Source: Patescibacteria group bacterium
Lineage (GTDB): Bacteria; Patescibacteriota; Saccharimonadia; Saccharimonadales; UBA4665
Assembly: GCA_030272735.1 (NCBI GenBank)
Contig: JARXKL010000001.1
Coordinates: 1 to 64,000, forward strand
Direction of reading: 5' to 3'
Length of the DNA stretch: 64,000 bases
Positions 39,013-46,396 of the stretch are shown here, piece after piece; within the stretch, counting starts at the first letter, position 1, and every line of letters starts with the position of its first letter. A model generated the notes under the pieces. The model worked only from the letters and a program-made list of their open reading frames with translations. It ran no database searches and had not been told where the DNA came from. Made by a program: the position numbers and the translations under genes.

Positions 39013-39495
39013 TTAAACTGTTTTTGACGTAGTCTTTTGCAGTTCGTGAAGATCAGATATCACCTCTTGAGCATGGCGACCAGGTGTTATGGAGAGATAT
39101 TCTTTAACGATATTGCCTGCTGGATCTATGAGATACGTGTTGCGCCGAGTAGAAAAAATCAGGTCATAGGGTTTCGGTCTGTTGGTTTTATATGCGCCAT
39201 AAGCTTTAGTTACTGCATAATCTTCGTCGCTCAAGAGCGGAAAATTGAGGTGTTTACGGGTAGCAAAACTTTTATGGCTCGCAATAGATTCGTGATTCAC
39301 GCCAACAATTTCGGCGTTTCCAAATTGACCGATAATAACGCTCTCATCTCTAAAAGCACACACTTGTCGAGTGCAATTCAGTGACCGATCTTTCGGATAA
39401 AAAAATAGCACAAGCCACTTGCCGGCATAGTCTTTTTTTGAGCGAATAAACCCATTTTGGTCGGGTAAGGAAAAATTCGGCGCACGTCTAAGCAT
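39013..39495 (-). CDS. peroxiredoxin, BCP (PrxQ) type
   Basis: A thioredoxin-fold protein of 160 residues opening Ala-Pro-Asn-Phe-Ser-Leu-Pro-Asp-Gln. Phe-Tyr-Pro-Lys-Asp leads to the peroxidatic Cys41 with resolving Cys46 five residues later, the PrxQ arrangement. The usual Thr-Pro-Gly-Cys-Thr is Ser-Leu-Asn-Cys-Thr here. It reduces hydroperoxides with thioredoxin or glutaredoxin. The glutaredoxin at 49040 could be a partner, but this is a guess. Confidence 0.88.
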   Translation of the reverse strand: MLRRAPNFSLPDQNGFIRSKKDYAGKWLVLFFYPKDRSLNCTRQVCAFRDESVIIGQFGNAEIVGVNHESIASHKSFATRKHLNFPLLSDEDYAVTKAYGAYKTNRPKPYDLIFSTRRNTYLIDPAGNIVKEYLSITPGRHAQEVISDLHELQKTTSKTV

Positions 39496-39547
39496 ATGGT
39501 TATATAGTACCCGTTTACAGACTGGTTGTATATCGGTTATACATTAG

Positions 39548-39934
39548 TTATGCATTTTGAAGCCGTATGGATGGGTCAATTTCTTGTAGGGCCCACGAAT
39601 TTCCATCGGGGTCTTCAAAATATGCGTATTTTATGCCACCCATGTCGCTTATTTCAGTGATCTGTAGTCCTTTGTTAATTAATGTAGCTCGCGCAACATC
39701 AATATCCGCTACTACAAGATGCAGGTTGCGTATGGAGCCTGGCTTGTCTGCGCCCATACCTGTTCCTATGACTATCGAACAAGCAGAACCTGGGGGTGTT
39801 AATTGAATGATGCGCATTCCATTACCCGGCTGAACATCATGATCTAATATAAAGCCTACAGCATTAATGTAAAAAGATTTGCTGCGCTCAATATCGCTTA
39901 CCGGAATTGGCACGAGCTCTAACTTCATTTCCAC
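39548..39934 (-). CDS. VOC-family (glyoxalase/bleomycin resistance-like) protein
   Basis: The 128-residue protein has the paired beta-alpha-beta-beta-beta units of the vicinal oxygen chelate fold: Val-Pro-Ile-Pro-Val-Ser-Asp-Ile-Glu-Arg-Ser-Lys-Ser-Phe-Tyr near the start, and Tyr-Phe-Glu-Asp-Pro-Asp-Gly-Asn-Ser-Trp-Ala-Leu-Gln-Glu near the end. The metal and substrate are not predictable. It sits 5 nt downstream of another VOC gene. Confidence 0.82.
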   Translation of the reverse strand: MEMKLELVPIPVSDIERSKSFYINAVGFILDHDVQPGNGMRIIQLTPPGSACSIVIGTGMGADKPGSIRNLHLVVADIDVARATLINKGLQITEISDMGGIKYAYFEDPDGNSWALQEIDPSIRLQNA

Positions 39935-39939
39935 CGGGC

Positions 39940-40353
39940 TTACCGCTCCTCATAGATATTAACCATCCAATTGATGCCAAATTTGTCGACAAAATATCCA
40001 AAAGTATCTCCCCAGGACTCTTGTTTGAGTGGCTGCTTTACGGTCCCGCCCTCAGATAACTTCTCAAACGCTAGCGTTATGCGCTCTCGGTCTGAGCCGG
40101 ACAATGCTACGGCCATAGTATCCCCTATGGTTGGTGGATAATCGGGATGACCGTCTGACCCCATAATAAGCAGACCATCTGCGGTGACAGCTCCGTGCAT
40201 AATGCGGTCATCGGGCCCAGCTACTTTAGGTGGGCCATCAGGTGTAGCAGCAAGTAAGTCGATTTTGCCGCCTAATGCCGCGGAGTAAAACTCTAACGCC
40301 TCACGTGCTTTTCCCTGAAAGTTAATATATGGATTTGCGGATATACTGCTCAT
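39940..40353 (-). CDS. PhnB-like VOC protein
   Basis: From the ATG at 40353 (GGAG 5 nt upstream) the 137-residue protein reads Asn-Pro-Tyr-Ile-Asn-Phe-Gln-Gly-Lys-Ala-Arg-Glu-Ala-Leu-Glu-Phe-Tyr, the standard PhnB/3-demethylubiquinone-methyltransferase-like VOC opening. It ends Trp-Gly-Asp-Thr-Phe-Gly-Tyr-Phe-Val-Asp-Lys-Phe-Gly-Ile-Asn-Trp-Met. This group often has no known reaction. It is tandem with a second VOC gene, so they probably share a transcript. Confidence 0.85.
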   Translation of the reverse strand: MSSISANPYINFQGKAREALEFYSAALGGKIDLLAATPDGPPKVAGPDDRIMHGAVTADGLLIMGSDGHPDYPPTIGDTMAVALSGSDRERITLAFEKLSEGGTVKQPLKQESWGDTFGYFVDKFGINWMVNIYEER

Positions 40354-40422
40354 TATTTCTCCAGTGGTTACTATATGTAGAGCATACCCCCGATACAACA
40401 CCCTATCAAGTATTTGAATAAT

Positions 40423-40809
40423 TTATCTTTTTGGTATACAGGAGTCTAATAAATTGCGCATTGCTTCTTGCATTTTGGGGCCAACTTGCGTCTCAAGCTC
40501 ATTCCATCGCCGATACAACGCAGTAGGATCGTTGAATGTGATGCCTTTCCCGCCCTCTGCGAGCTCGTATAAATGAGTTTTTTCTTGGTTGCGTATCCGG
40601 TGAACTTGTCCATGTACTAAACCCGATGCAAACTGGCCCAAATGATTAGCTGCAAGTATATCGCCGGTAATAATTTTTAAATAATTTTTTAGTAATTTAG
40701 CGCTCTCGTTATGTTTATCATAAAAGTAACCCTCATACGGAGGCATAAGCCGTAACGAAAACGGATAGATTTCATCGGTGGCTGTTGAATTTTCTGCTAC
40801 TTGGTTCAT
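40423..40809 (-). CDS. hypothetical protein, 128 aa
   Basis: I do not recognise it. It is soluble with aromatic-rich stretches (Pro-Pro-Tyr-Glu-Gly-Tyr-Phe-Tyr-Asp-Lys) and a His/Gly segment (Gly-Leu-Val-His-Gly-Gln-Val-His-Arg-Ile) that might be a binding site. No signal peptide is seen. It precedes the VOC pair on the same strand by 69 nt. Confidence 0.58.
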   Translation of the reverse strand: MNQVAENSTATDEIYPFSLRLMPPYEGYFYDKHNESAKLLKNYLKIITGDILAANHLGQFASGLVHGQVHRIRNQEKTHLYELAEGGKGITFNDPTALYRRWNELETQVGPKMQEAMRNLLDSCIPKR

Positions 40810-40859
40810 ACGATCAAAATAGCATTTTACTGCTATGATTCATATTGCTCGTGCTTAGT

Positions 40860-41261
40860 TTATGTAAGCGTGGAATTATCTATGTTTGTTTCATTCAATG
40901 GAGAACCTTGGGCTGGTGCGGGAGTTTTATTGATCTTTCTAACGACGCTATAACCATCTTCACGCTTTATAACATCTTCAATAGGTTCTACCTGGTGATC
41001 GACTTTAACTACAAAGGTGCTTCGTTGCGAGTGAATAGATTGGTACTCTTCGAGCTTCATAGGAATACGCTGACTGCAGTTTTCATCGGAGCATTCGCAC
41101 TTGAAATTGATGAGTAGGTCCTCATCACGTATGAGGAACATCTCATTACTTTCTATGTAGGCTGCGTCCAGGGCGCCTAAATCATCACCGACTTTTTCGT
41201 TCATTCTGCGGTAAAGCATTTCATTTTCTATCTGGTGCCGTTCTTCGGCGGACATTGTCAT
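40860..41261 (-). CDS. conserved hypothetical protein with CxC...C cluster, 133 aa
   Basis: The N-terminal half is a charged helix (Asn-Glu-Met-Leu-Tyr-Arg-Arg-Met-Asn-Glu-Lys). It is followed by Phe-Lys-Cys-Glu-Cys-Ser-Asp-Glu-Asn-Cys-Ser, a three-Cys cluster, and Glu-Glu-Tyr-Gln-Ser-Ile, then Phe-Val-Val-Lys-Val-Asp-His-Gln-Val-Glu-Pro. I recall a similar unnamed family in Actinobacteria with the same Cys cluster followed by an Glu-Tyr-Glu and Pro-Gly-His segment, but have not checked. Metal binding is plausible. Function unknown. Confidence 0.62.
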   Translation of the reverse strand: MTMSAEERHQIENEMLYRRMNEKVGDDLGALDAAYIESNEMFLIRDEDLLINFKCECSDENCSQRIPMKLEEYQSIHSQRSTFVVKVDHQVEPIEDVIKREDGYSVVRKINKTPAPAQGSPLNETNIDNSTLT

Positions 41262-41588
41262 GAAATTACTTAACCATACTTATCGTTTAATAGACAACGA
41301 AAATGTTACAAAGCTAGTTTGAGTATCGAAGAAACGAAGCGGCACTGATAATTGAAAGTCTTGCACGAGAACGCTCTTTTATACATTTGTGCCTTTAGCG
41401 CTTAACGCCCAGCTGCATTACTTATTAAATCGTTAACTTCCCTCTCGTCATCTGAATCTCATTTGCAGAGTGGGCAACCTCTACACTGTTAAGATAATGA
41501 ATATACCACAATATATGGCTTTAATATACTTTATGTTACATGATATGTAAGCATTAGCGGCTGTTCTTAACTGAACCAGCCGCTCGCT
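41262..41588. other. intergenic region without a recognised gene
   Basis: No convincing ORF or RNA is seen. At its right end AGCGGCTG/CAGCCGCT (about 41556-41585) forms a hairpin just after the 63-aa ORF. GAACCAGCCGCTCGCT (41573-41588) occurs again at 41924-41939 inside the tRNA-Asn downstream unit. Confidence 0.5.
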
Positions 41589-41780
41589 TTACTTGCTTTG
41601 TTCGTTTGGATCCGCTAGAGGAAGTAATTCCATTTTAATGTGGCTTGCTTCGTTAGTGACGCGACCTGCATACCAAGTGATATTTGGCTGCGCGTATATC
41701 ATCTTAGCGAGGTTCCATACCTCTGGGGGCACAGACGAGGGTCGGTCGGGATGATTGTCGGGAGTGCGTTGGATGCCCAT
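41589..41780 (-). CDS. hypothetical protein, 63 aa
   Basis: A short soluble ORF of unknown function, with Pro-Asp-Arg-Pro-Ser-Ser-Val-Pro-Pro-Glu-Val-Trp and Ile-Thr-Trp-Tyr-Ala-Gly-Arg-Val segments. TATAAT lies 6 nt before its ATG on the minus strand (41787-41792), compatible with leaderless expression. It lies between a hairpin and the tRNA-Asn unit. Confidence 0.5.
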   Translation of the reverse strand: MGIQRTPDNHPDRPSSVPPEVWNLAKMIYAQPNITWYAGRVTNEASHIKMELLPLADPNEQSK

Positions 41781-41832
41781 GTTGTGATTATACTCCTTTC
41801 AGGTCAATAGTAACTGCTCACGCTAGACATTA

Positions 41833-41969
41833 TGATGATACCGGGCTGCGTCAGCTGGGTCGGCTGCGCCTCTTCCACTGCGGCGTGCTCGGAGCAAGCT
41901 CCTGCGCGCGTCCTCGTTGCACCGAACCAGCCGCTCGCTGTGCTCGCTCTTCTGGTTCGGGCCAGCTTG
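41833..41969 (-). repeat. tRNA-Asn downstream unit: degenerate copies of the tRNA 3' half
   Basis: Read on the minus strand, away from tRNA-Asn: an inverted T-arm copy (plus 41952-41969), a direct T-arm half (9 identical bases, 41923-41931 versus 42029-42037), the core CGAGGACGCGCGCAG (41902-41916, 14 of 15 identical to the Leu unit), hairpin GGAGC/GCTCC (41891-41902), and a copy of the tRNA end at 41833-41849 (14 of 17 matching 42010-42026). Confidence 0.65.
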
Positions 41970-41971
41970 AA

Positions 41972-42011
41972 CAAAATAAAACGACCTGCGATCGCAGGTC
42001 GTTTTATTTTG
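41972..42011 (-). terminator. tRNA-Asn terminator, 40-bp perfect palindrome
   Basis: 41972-42011 is a perfect palindrome of 20 bp per arm with A/T-rich outer ends, suited to termination in both directions. It starts within the encoded CCA of tRNA-Asn (the C and A pair with the TG at the far end). Confidence 0.8.
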
Positions 42012-42084
42012 GCTCCGGCAGCTGGGCTCGAACCAGCGACATCCTCGTTAACAGCGAGGCGCTCTACCACTGAGCTATGCCGGA
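42010..42084 (-). tRNA. tRNA-Asn (GTT)
   Basis: A 75-nt cloverleaf on the minus strand: acceptor TCCGGCA/TGCCGGA, anticodon stem CCTCG/CGAGG enclosing CTGTTAA with anticodon GTT, T-arm GCTGG/CCAGC, discriminator G and encoded CCA (42010-42012). Confidence 0.95.
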
Positions 42085-42103
42085 TTATGTGGGAACTCCG
42101 AAA

Positions 42104-42132
42104 AGTATAACGGATAAGCTATGTGCAATCAA
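42104..42132 (-). promoter_or_regulatory. promoter of tRNA-Asn
   Basis: On the minus strand TTGATT (42127-42132), 17 bp, TATACT (42104-42109). The predicted start is about 12 nt before the mature 5' end at 42084. Confidence 0.65.
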
Positions 42133-42164
42133 GGGTGAGGCTTCCCTGTTAAGGCTAAATGTAG

Positions 42165-43820
42165 TTATTTGCCGATAGCTATGGTTTTGCCGCCAACTTT
42201 TTGGGCAAAATAACTGTCGTGCGAAATGTAAATTACTGCACCGTGGTAGCTTTTGAGCGCGTCTTCCAGTTCTTCTATGCTCGGTAAGTCTAAGTGGTTT
42301 GTTGGCTCGTCTAAAACTAATAGTAATGGCTCGCTTAAAAGCATGCGAATTAATTGGAATCGAGCTTTTTGGCCACCGCTGAGGCGTTCAATAGGCGTAT
42401 CGCCGTCATTTGGGTTGAACAAATATTGGCTGAGCAACTGTTGCACTTTTTGCTCGCTAACTGGGACGTCCTTTTCAAAGCAAGATTGCTCAATTGCATC
42501 GCGCAGTTTGACAGGTAAATACTTGGCATCAATCTCTTGCTCGTACATACCAATGTTTAAGTCTTTCTCGATGGCGATTGTACCGCTGAATAGTTGAGAA
42601 GGTGCTGGTGTGCCAGCTGCTTTAGCCATGATGGCATTCACGAGAGTGGTTTTGCCTGCCCCGTTACGGCCGTGCAACCGGATTCGCTCGCCCTCATGTA
42701 AGGACATATCGATGCCTTCAAATAACGGTATATCTTCGTAGCCGAGGCTGATGTTGCGCGTTTCGACAAGTAAGCGGGATGAGCGGCTTTCTTTAGATGT
42801 TGTGGTGAGCTGAATATTCTTAGCCTTGTACTTCTCATAGGCGCCAGTCAATTTGGGGTTCATGTCCTCGGCGTTATCGCGGTCTATCCAGAATGATGGC
42901 TTTTCAGCTTTACCTAGTTTAGCGAGCTCAGCCGCTACTTTATATTCTTGTGACTTAAAGCGTTTGATAGTGCCTGGGTCGCGGGCTTTTTCTTTGAGGC
43001 GGCGGAATCGGATTAAGTCGCCCTCTAACTTGTGGGTGCGGCGCTGCACAAGATCGTACTCGTTAACCTGAGAAGTTATCTGTAAAGTATTGGTTTTAAG
43101 ATACGCGGCATAGTTGCCTTTGAACATGTAAGCGCGGCCGTCGCGAATTTCGACTAGTTTGTCCACGATGCTCAGAACGTCGCGGTCGTGAGTAATAACC
43201 AGCACTGCTTCTTCGGTGGCCTTAAGCCATTTAATAAATGCTTCTTTGGCGACATAGTCCATGTGGTTCGTCGGTTCGTCTATTAGCGCTAAATGGCCGC
43301 GCGCGCGTTGCACTTTTATGAGTTCTACCATGCGTTTTTGTCCGCCACTAAGCTGTGAAACATCGGCATCCAGTTTGTCGGGATCAATTTGATAGGCTTC
43401 AAACGCCTGGCGTAATTCGTCTTCTATCTGGAAATAGCCGAGGTGGCTAAAGCGCTCTAGTGCATCACTGTAGGCTTGTTGTTTACGCGTGTTGTCGCCC
43501 ATATGTTCCGGGTAGGTATCAAGTATATGGTGGAGCTCTGCAAACTCTGGTAAATCGCCTTGAATATACTCGAGTACTGTGTGGTGTTCAAATCCGTGGT
43601 GTTCTTGTCGGCTCGCAATAACGACGGTGCTTTGCTTAATTTCTATTTTGCCTTGGTAATCGAGGTCATCACCGGTAACCATGTTGAGCAGCGTTGACTT
43701 ACCCGTTCCATTACGGCCAATCAGTCCGACTTTTTCGCCTTCTTGAATATCTAATTTGAGATTGTTGTACAGCTGTTTGTCACCAAAAGACTTCTCTGAA
43801 ATGTCGAGCGAAAGTAACAT
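42165..43820 (-). CDS. ABC-F family ATPase
   Basis: The 551-residue soluble protein has two ABC domains joined by a charged helical linker. The signatures are Leu-Ser-Gly-Gly-Gln-Lys-Arg and Leu-Ser-Gly-Gly-Gln-Lys-Ala-Arg, the Walker A sites Gly-Arg-Asn-Gly-Thr-Gly-Lys-Ser and Gly-Arg-Asn-Gly-Ala-Gly-Lys-Thr, and both Walker B regions have Asp-Glu-Pro-Thr-Asn-His. No membrane helices, so it is an ABC-F translation factor or ribosome protection protein. The ATG at 43820 lies 1 nt after the smpB stop; the longer frame to 43916 overlaps smpB and was rejected. Confidence 0.92.
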   Translation of the reverse strand: MLLSLDISEKSFGDKQLYNNLKLDIQEGEKVGLIGRNGTGKSTLLNMVTGDDLDYQGKIEIKQSTVVIASRQEHHGFEHHTVLEYIQGDLPEFAELHHILDTYPEHMGDNTRKQQAYSDALERFSHLGYFQIEDELRQAFEAYQIDPDKLDADVSQLSGGQKRMVELIKVQRARGHLALIDEPTNHMDYVAKEAFIKWLKATEEAVLVITHDRDVLSIVDKLVEIRDGRAYMFKGNYAAYLKTNTLQITSQVNEYDLVQRRTHKLEGDLIRFRRLKEKARDPGTIKRFKSQEYKVAAELAKLGKAEKPSFWIDRDNAEDMNPKLTGAYEKYKAKNIQLTTTSKESRSSRLLVETRNISLGYEDIPLFEGIDMSLHEGERIRLHGRNGAGKTTLVNAIMAKAAGTPAPSQLFSGTIAIEKDLNIGMYEQEIDAKYLPVKLRDAIEQSCFEKDVPVSEQKVQQLLSQYLFNPNDGDTPIERLSGGQKARFQLIRMLLSEPLLLVLDEPTNHLDLPSIEELEDALKSYHGAVIYISHDSYFAQKVGGKTIAIGK

Positions 43821-43821
43821 A

Positions 43822-44289
43822 TTAAACCCGTGCCTTGATGGCAGCATCCATGCTGCGTTTTTCGTCGCGGGCTTTGAGTGTTTGGCGCTTATCATATAAT
43901 TTTTTGCCGCGACCAACTGAAATGCGCAGTTTTATGTAGCGGCCACCGACAAGTATATCTAAAGGAACAATGGTTTTACCCTGTTGTTTTGCTGCAACCA
44001 TTGCTTCTATCTCGCGCTTTTTGGCGAGCACTTTTCGGGCTCGAGTTTGGTCAGATTCAGAAATAGGAATGCCATTTGTTCCGGCAATGGTGGCGTTAAT
44101 GAGAAAAAGCTCGGCTTGTTTGACCGTTACGTAGGCGCCGCGCAGATGGCCGTGGCCCATGCGTAAGCTTTTGGTTTCGGCGCCGCTGAGTTGCAAGCCC
44201 ACGACTAAACTATCGCCTAATTCATAGTCGTGACGAGCTCGGCGATTGCTGATGGTTTTAGGTTGGTTTGCTGCTTTTTTCTTAGGCAT
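43822..44289 (-). CDS. smpB: SsrA-binding protein SmpB
   Basis: The 155-residue protein has Asn-Arg-Arg-Ala-Arg-His-Asp-Tyr-Glu-Leu, Gly-Ala-Glu-Thr-Lys-Ser-Leu-Arg, Leu-Arg-Gly-Ala-Tyr-Val and a basic C-terminal tail (Gly-Arg-Gly-Lys-Lys-Leu-Tyr-Asp-Lys-Arg), the SmpB core and tail. It loads tmRNA into stalled ribosomes. The usual Glu-Ala-Gly-Ile strand is Val-Val-Gly-Leu here. No tmRNA gene was found in the window. Coupled to the ABC-F gene, giving a ribosome-rescue pairing. Confidence 0.94.
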   Translation of the reverse strand: MPKKKAANQPKTISNRRARHDYELGDSLVVGLQLSGAETKSLRMGHGHLRGAYVTVKQAELFLINATIAGTNGIPISESDQTRARKVLAKKREIEAMVAAKQQGKTIVPLDILVGGRYIKLRISVGRGKKLYDKRQTLKARDEKRSMDAAIKARV

Positions 44290-44351
44290 AACAGATCTAT
44301 TGTAGACAAATTCACCCCAGATGACAAGGCATAACTATTATTGCAAAACAA

Positions 44352-45287
44352 TTATTTTTGCGGGTTCTTTTGTATTGCTGCCTGCACAGTCTTCCATATG
44401 GAAGGGTCGCTATGTGTTTTGGCTCGCCAGTACCACCATTCCCCGCCCCACAAATCGATGGGCCGAGCCTTAATCTTGTTAGCTAATCGTATATTTTCCT
44501 GGATATGATTGATGCTCATCGACTTAGCTTGCTCATTGAAATCCATATCCCATATATTGCACGGCCCCCACGGCTCGAGCTGTAACTCGTGCACAAAAAC
44601 GGGGCGACGATGCAGTATCTTTATGAGTAGTTTGCGCGCGCGATGCACCACAGGTGATATTGTTGACTTATGATACTTACCCTTGTTATACAGCGTGTGA
44701 TAATACGAAAAACCAACATGTGACGGTATCGGCCGACGCACCGGCACGCCCCACGAAGTGCTCGTCGTCATAATAATTGGTCTGCGTGGGTCTAACTGTT
44801 TGATCAAGTTATATTCTTCACGTAATCGCTTACGATTGACGTCTGATCGCTCACCAAAATTCTTGAGCAAAGCTTCGTTTTCGAGCTGCCAGCTAACAAT
44901 GCACTCGCGGTCCTTGTAACGCTCGACGACTGCAGTAATGTAGAGCAACAGTGCGGTTGATCGTTCTTCACCTTGCAGCTCCCACGCCCATCCGGGCCAG
45001 TGGTTTTCAGGCCAGCGCGGTTGACGGGCACCTAAACAGAGTGTGATGATACCGCCAGCTTTTTCAATTGTTGCTATCTGATTATCAAGGCTGGTGAAGT
45101 CTAGAATACCCGGCTGTTTTTCGTGCTCATTCCAATAACTCATCAAGCGGAAACGCCGAAAGCCCATAGTCTGCAGTAGCCATTTGAGGCATTTGAACGG
45201 CTCTATATCGAAACTCCGACACTGCTTAATCGAAAAACTTACACCATAAACTTGCGGGTCAATTAACTGTATTTGACGGGTCGGCAC
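44352..45287 (-). CDS. glycoside-hydrolase-like protein (clan A type), unanchored
   Basis: The 311-residue protein has a TIM-barrel pattern. An Asn-Glu pair (Leu-Glu-Asn-Glu, acid/base Glu138) follows strand 4, and a Glu (His-Glu-Leu-Gln-Leu-Glu, Glu234) suits the strand 7 nucleophile. It is paralogous to the next gene, sharing Arg-Gln-Pro-Arg-Trp-Pro-Glu and a Trp-Gly-Gly-Glu-Trp-Trp-Tyr motif. There is no signal peptide, which is odd for a glycan hydrolase. Its start overlaps the paralogue's stop. Substrate unknown. Confidence 0.72.
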   Translation of the reverse strand: MPTRQIQLIDPQVYGVSFSIKQCRSFDIEPFKCLKWLLQTMGFRRFRLMSYWNEHEKQPGILDFTSLDNQIATIEKAGGIITLCLGARQPRWPENHWPGWAWELQGEERSTALLLYITAVVERYKDRECIVSWQLENEALLKNFGERSDVNRKRLREEYNLIKQLDPRRPIIMTTSTSWGVPVRRPIPSHVGFSYYHTLYNKGKYHKSTISPVVHRARKLLIKILHRRPVFVHELQLEPWGPCNIWDMDFNEQAKSMSINHIQENIRLANKIKARPIDLWGGEWWYWRAKTHSDPSIWKTVQAAIQKNPQK

Positions 45288-46396
45288 TACTTGCCCGTAT
45301 CCTTATCCATTGCTTGCTCATTAAAATTGTAGCGAGCAATATTCCAGAGCGAATCATCGTGAAGCTTTTCTTTGCGATAGTACCAGTATTCTGCGCCCCA
45401 CAGATTAATCGCTGACATACCAGTTTCTTTACCGTATTCAATGCGTTCTTTGAATCTCTCCGGGCTAAATGACTTATTCTGCTCATCCAAGCTTATGTCG
45501 GTGATTTGCTTGCCATTAGGTGGCCAGGCTTCAGCTTGCAGCTCGCCCACAATCATATCGCGGTGCAAGAATATTTTTTGCGTACCCGCTAGAAACGCGT
45601 AGAACCACGGTGTTTGCGGATATTCCAGGTACCTATGTGTGAATCCAGCATCCCACACCCGCTTATACACAGAGACGCTAAACAAATCTGGTTTAGGCTC
45701 GCCAACTGGAAAACCAAGGGCATTATTACTCCTTGCAACTATTATTTGGTGTTTCGGATCCTGTTTTTTGACAAGATTATATTCGGCGACCAATCTATCG
45801 CGGCTGAAATCGGTGCATGAACCAAAACCCTTCAAGAAAAACTCGTTTTCGACTTGGTATTTGTCTAAGCTTGGAGAATTTTTATATCGGTTCACCACTG
45901 CGGTCATGAAATTAAGTAGTTCTGGTTGCCACTGGCTACGAGGCTCAGTAGCAACCCAATCGGGCGCGTGACACTCTGGCCAGCGTGGTTGTCTTAAACC
46001 AACGGTGAGTATCACTTTTGCATTGGCCGCCTCTGCTTTTTGGAACTGCCAGTCGAGCTGCTCAAAATTATACTGGCCCTTGGTAGTTTCCATGTCGCTC
46101 CAATAGCTCACAAGTCGAATATTTTTCACATTGATACTTAGCAGCGCGTCCATTGTCTTTTTGGGGTCTACCCCGAGGCTTTGGGCATAATCAGGTATAA
46201 AGCTAGTACCTAAGGTCTGGTTTTTGGATTGCGTATGGATGTACCACTGTCCGATCGAGAACATAATGCCCATGACCACTGTTAGTACGACAACAATTGA
46301 TAAGATTGTGCGCCTGAGCCACAGCTGCTCCGGAATTATCTCGTGTAACCATTTCCACGCTTTAGGTGGCTTATTTTTGGTATGATGTTTGGACAT
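45287..46396 (-). CDS. membrane-anchored glycoside-hydrolase-like protein (clan A type)
   Basis: From the ATG at 46396 the 369-residue protein has a basic N-terminus, one transmembrane helix (about 30-52), then an external barrel with Val-Glu-Asn-Glu and Gly-Glu-Leu-Gln-Ala-Glu as the likely acid/base and nucleophile. It ends with Asn-Leu-Trp-Gly-Ala-Glu-Tyr-Trp-Tyr-Tyr-Arg like its paralogue. The ATG overlaps that of the divergent glycosyltransferase. Possible targets are envelope or host-cell surface glycans; this is inference. Confidence 0.75.
   Translation of the reverse strand: MSKHHTKNKPPKAWKWLHEIIPEQLWLRRTILSIVVVLTVVMGIMFSIGQWYIHTQSKNQTLGTSFIPDYAQSLGVDPKKTMDALLSINVKNIRLVSYWSDMETTKGQYNFEQLDWQFQKAEAANAKVILTVGLRQPRWPECHAPDWVATEPRSQWQPELLNFMTAVVNRYKNSPSLDKYQVENEFFLKGFGSCTDFSRDRLVAEYNLVKKQDPKHQIIVARSNNALGFPVGEPKPDLFSVSVYKRVWDAGFTHRYLEYPQTPWFYAFLAGTQKIFLHRDMIVGELQAEAWPPNGKQITDISLDEQNKSFSPERFKERIEYGKETGMSAINLWGAEYWYYRKEKLHDDSLWNIARYNFNEQAMDKDTGK

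Noticed and set aside
41804-42110. 88- and 92-aa ORFs on both strands across tRNA-Asn and its unit
   Set aside because: They translate tRNA and palindrome sequence; both strands are open for the same reason.
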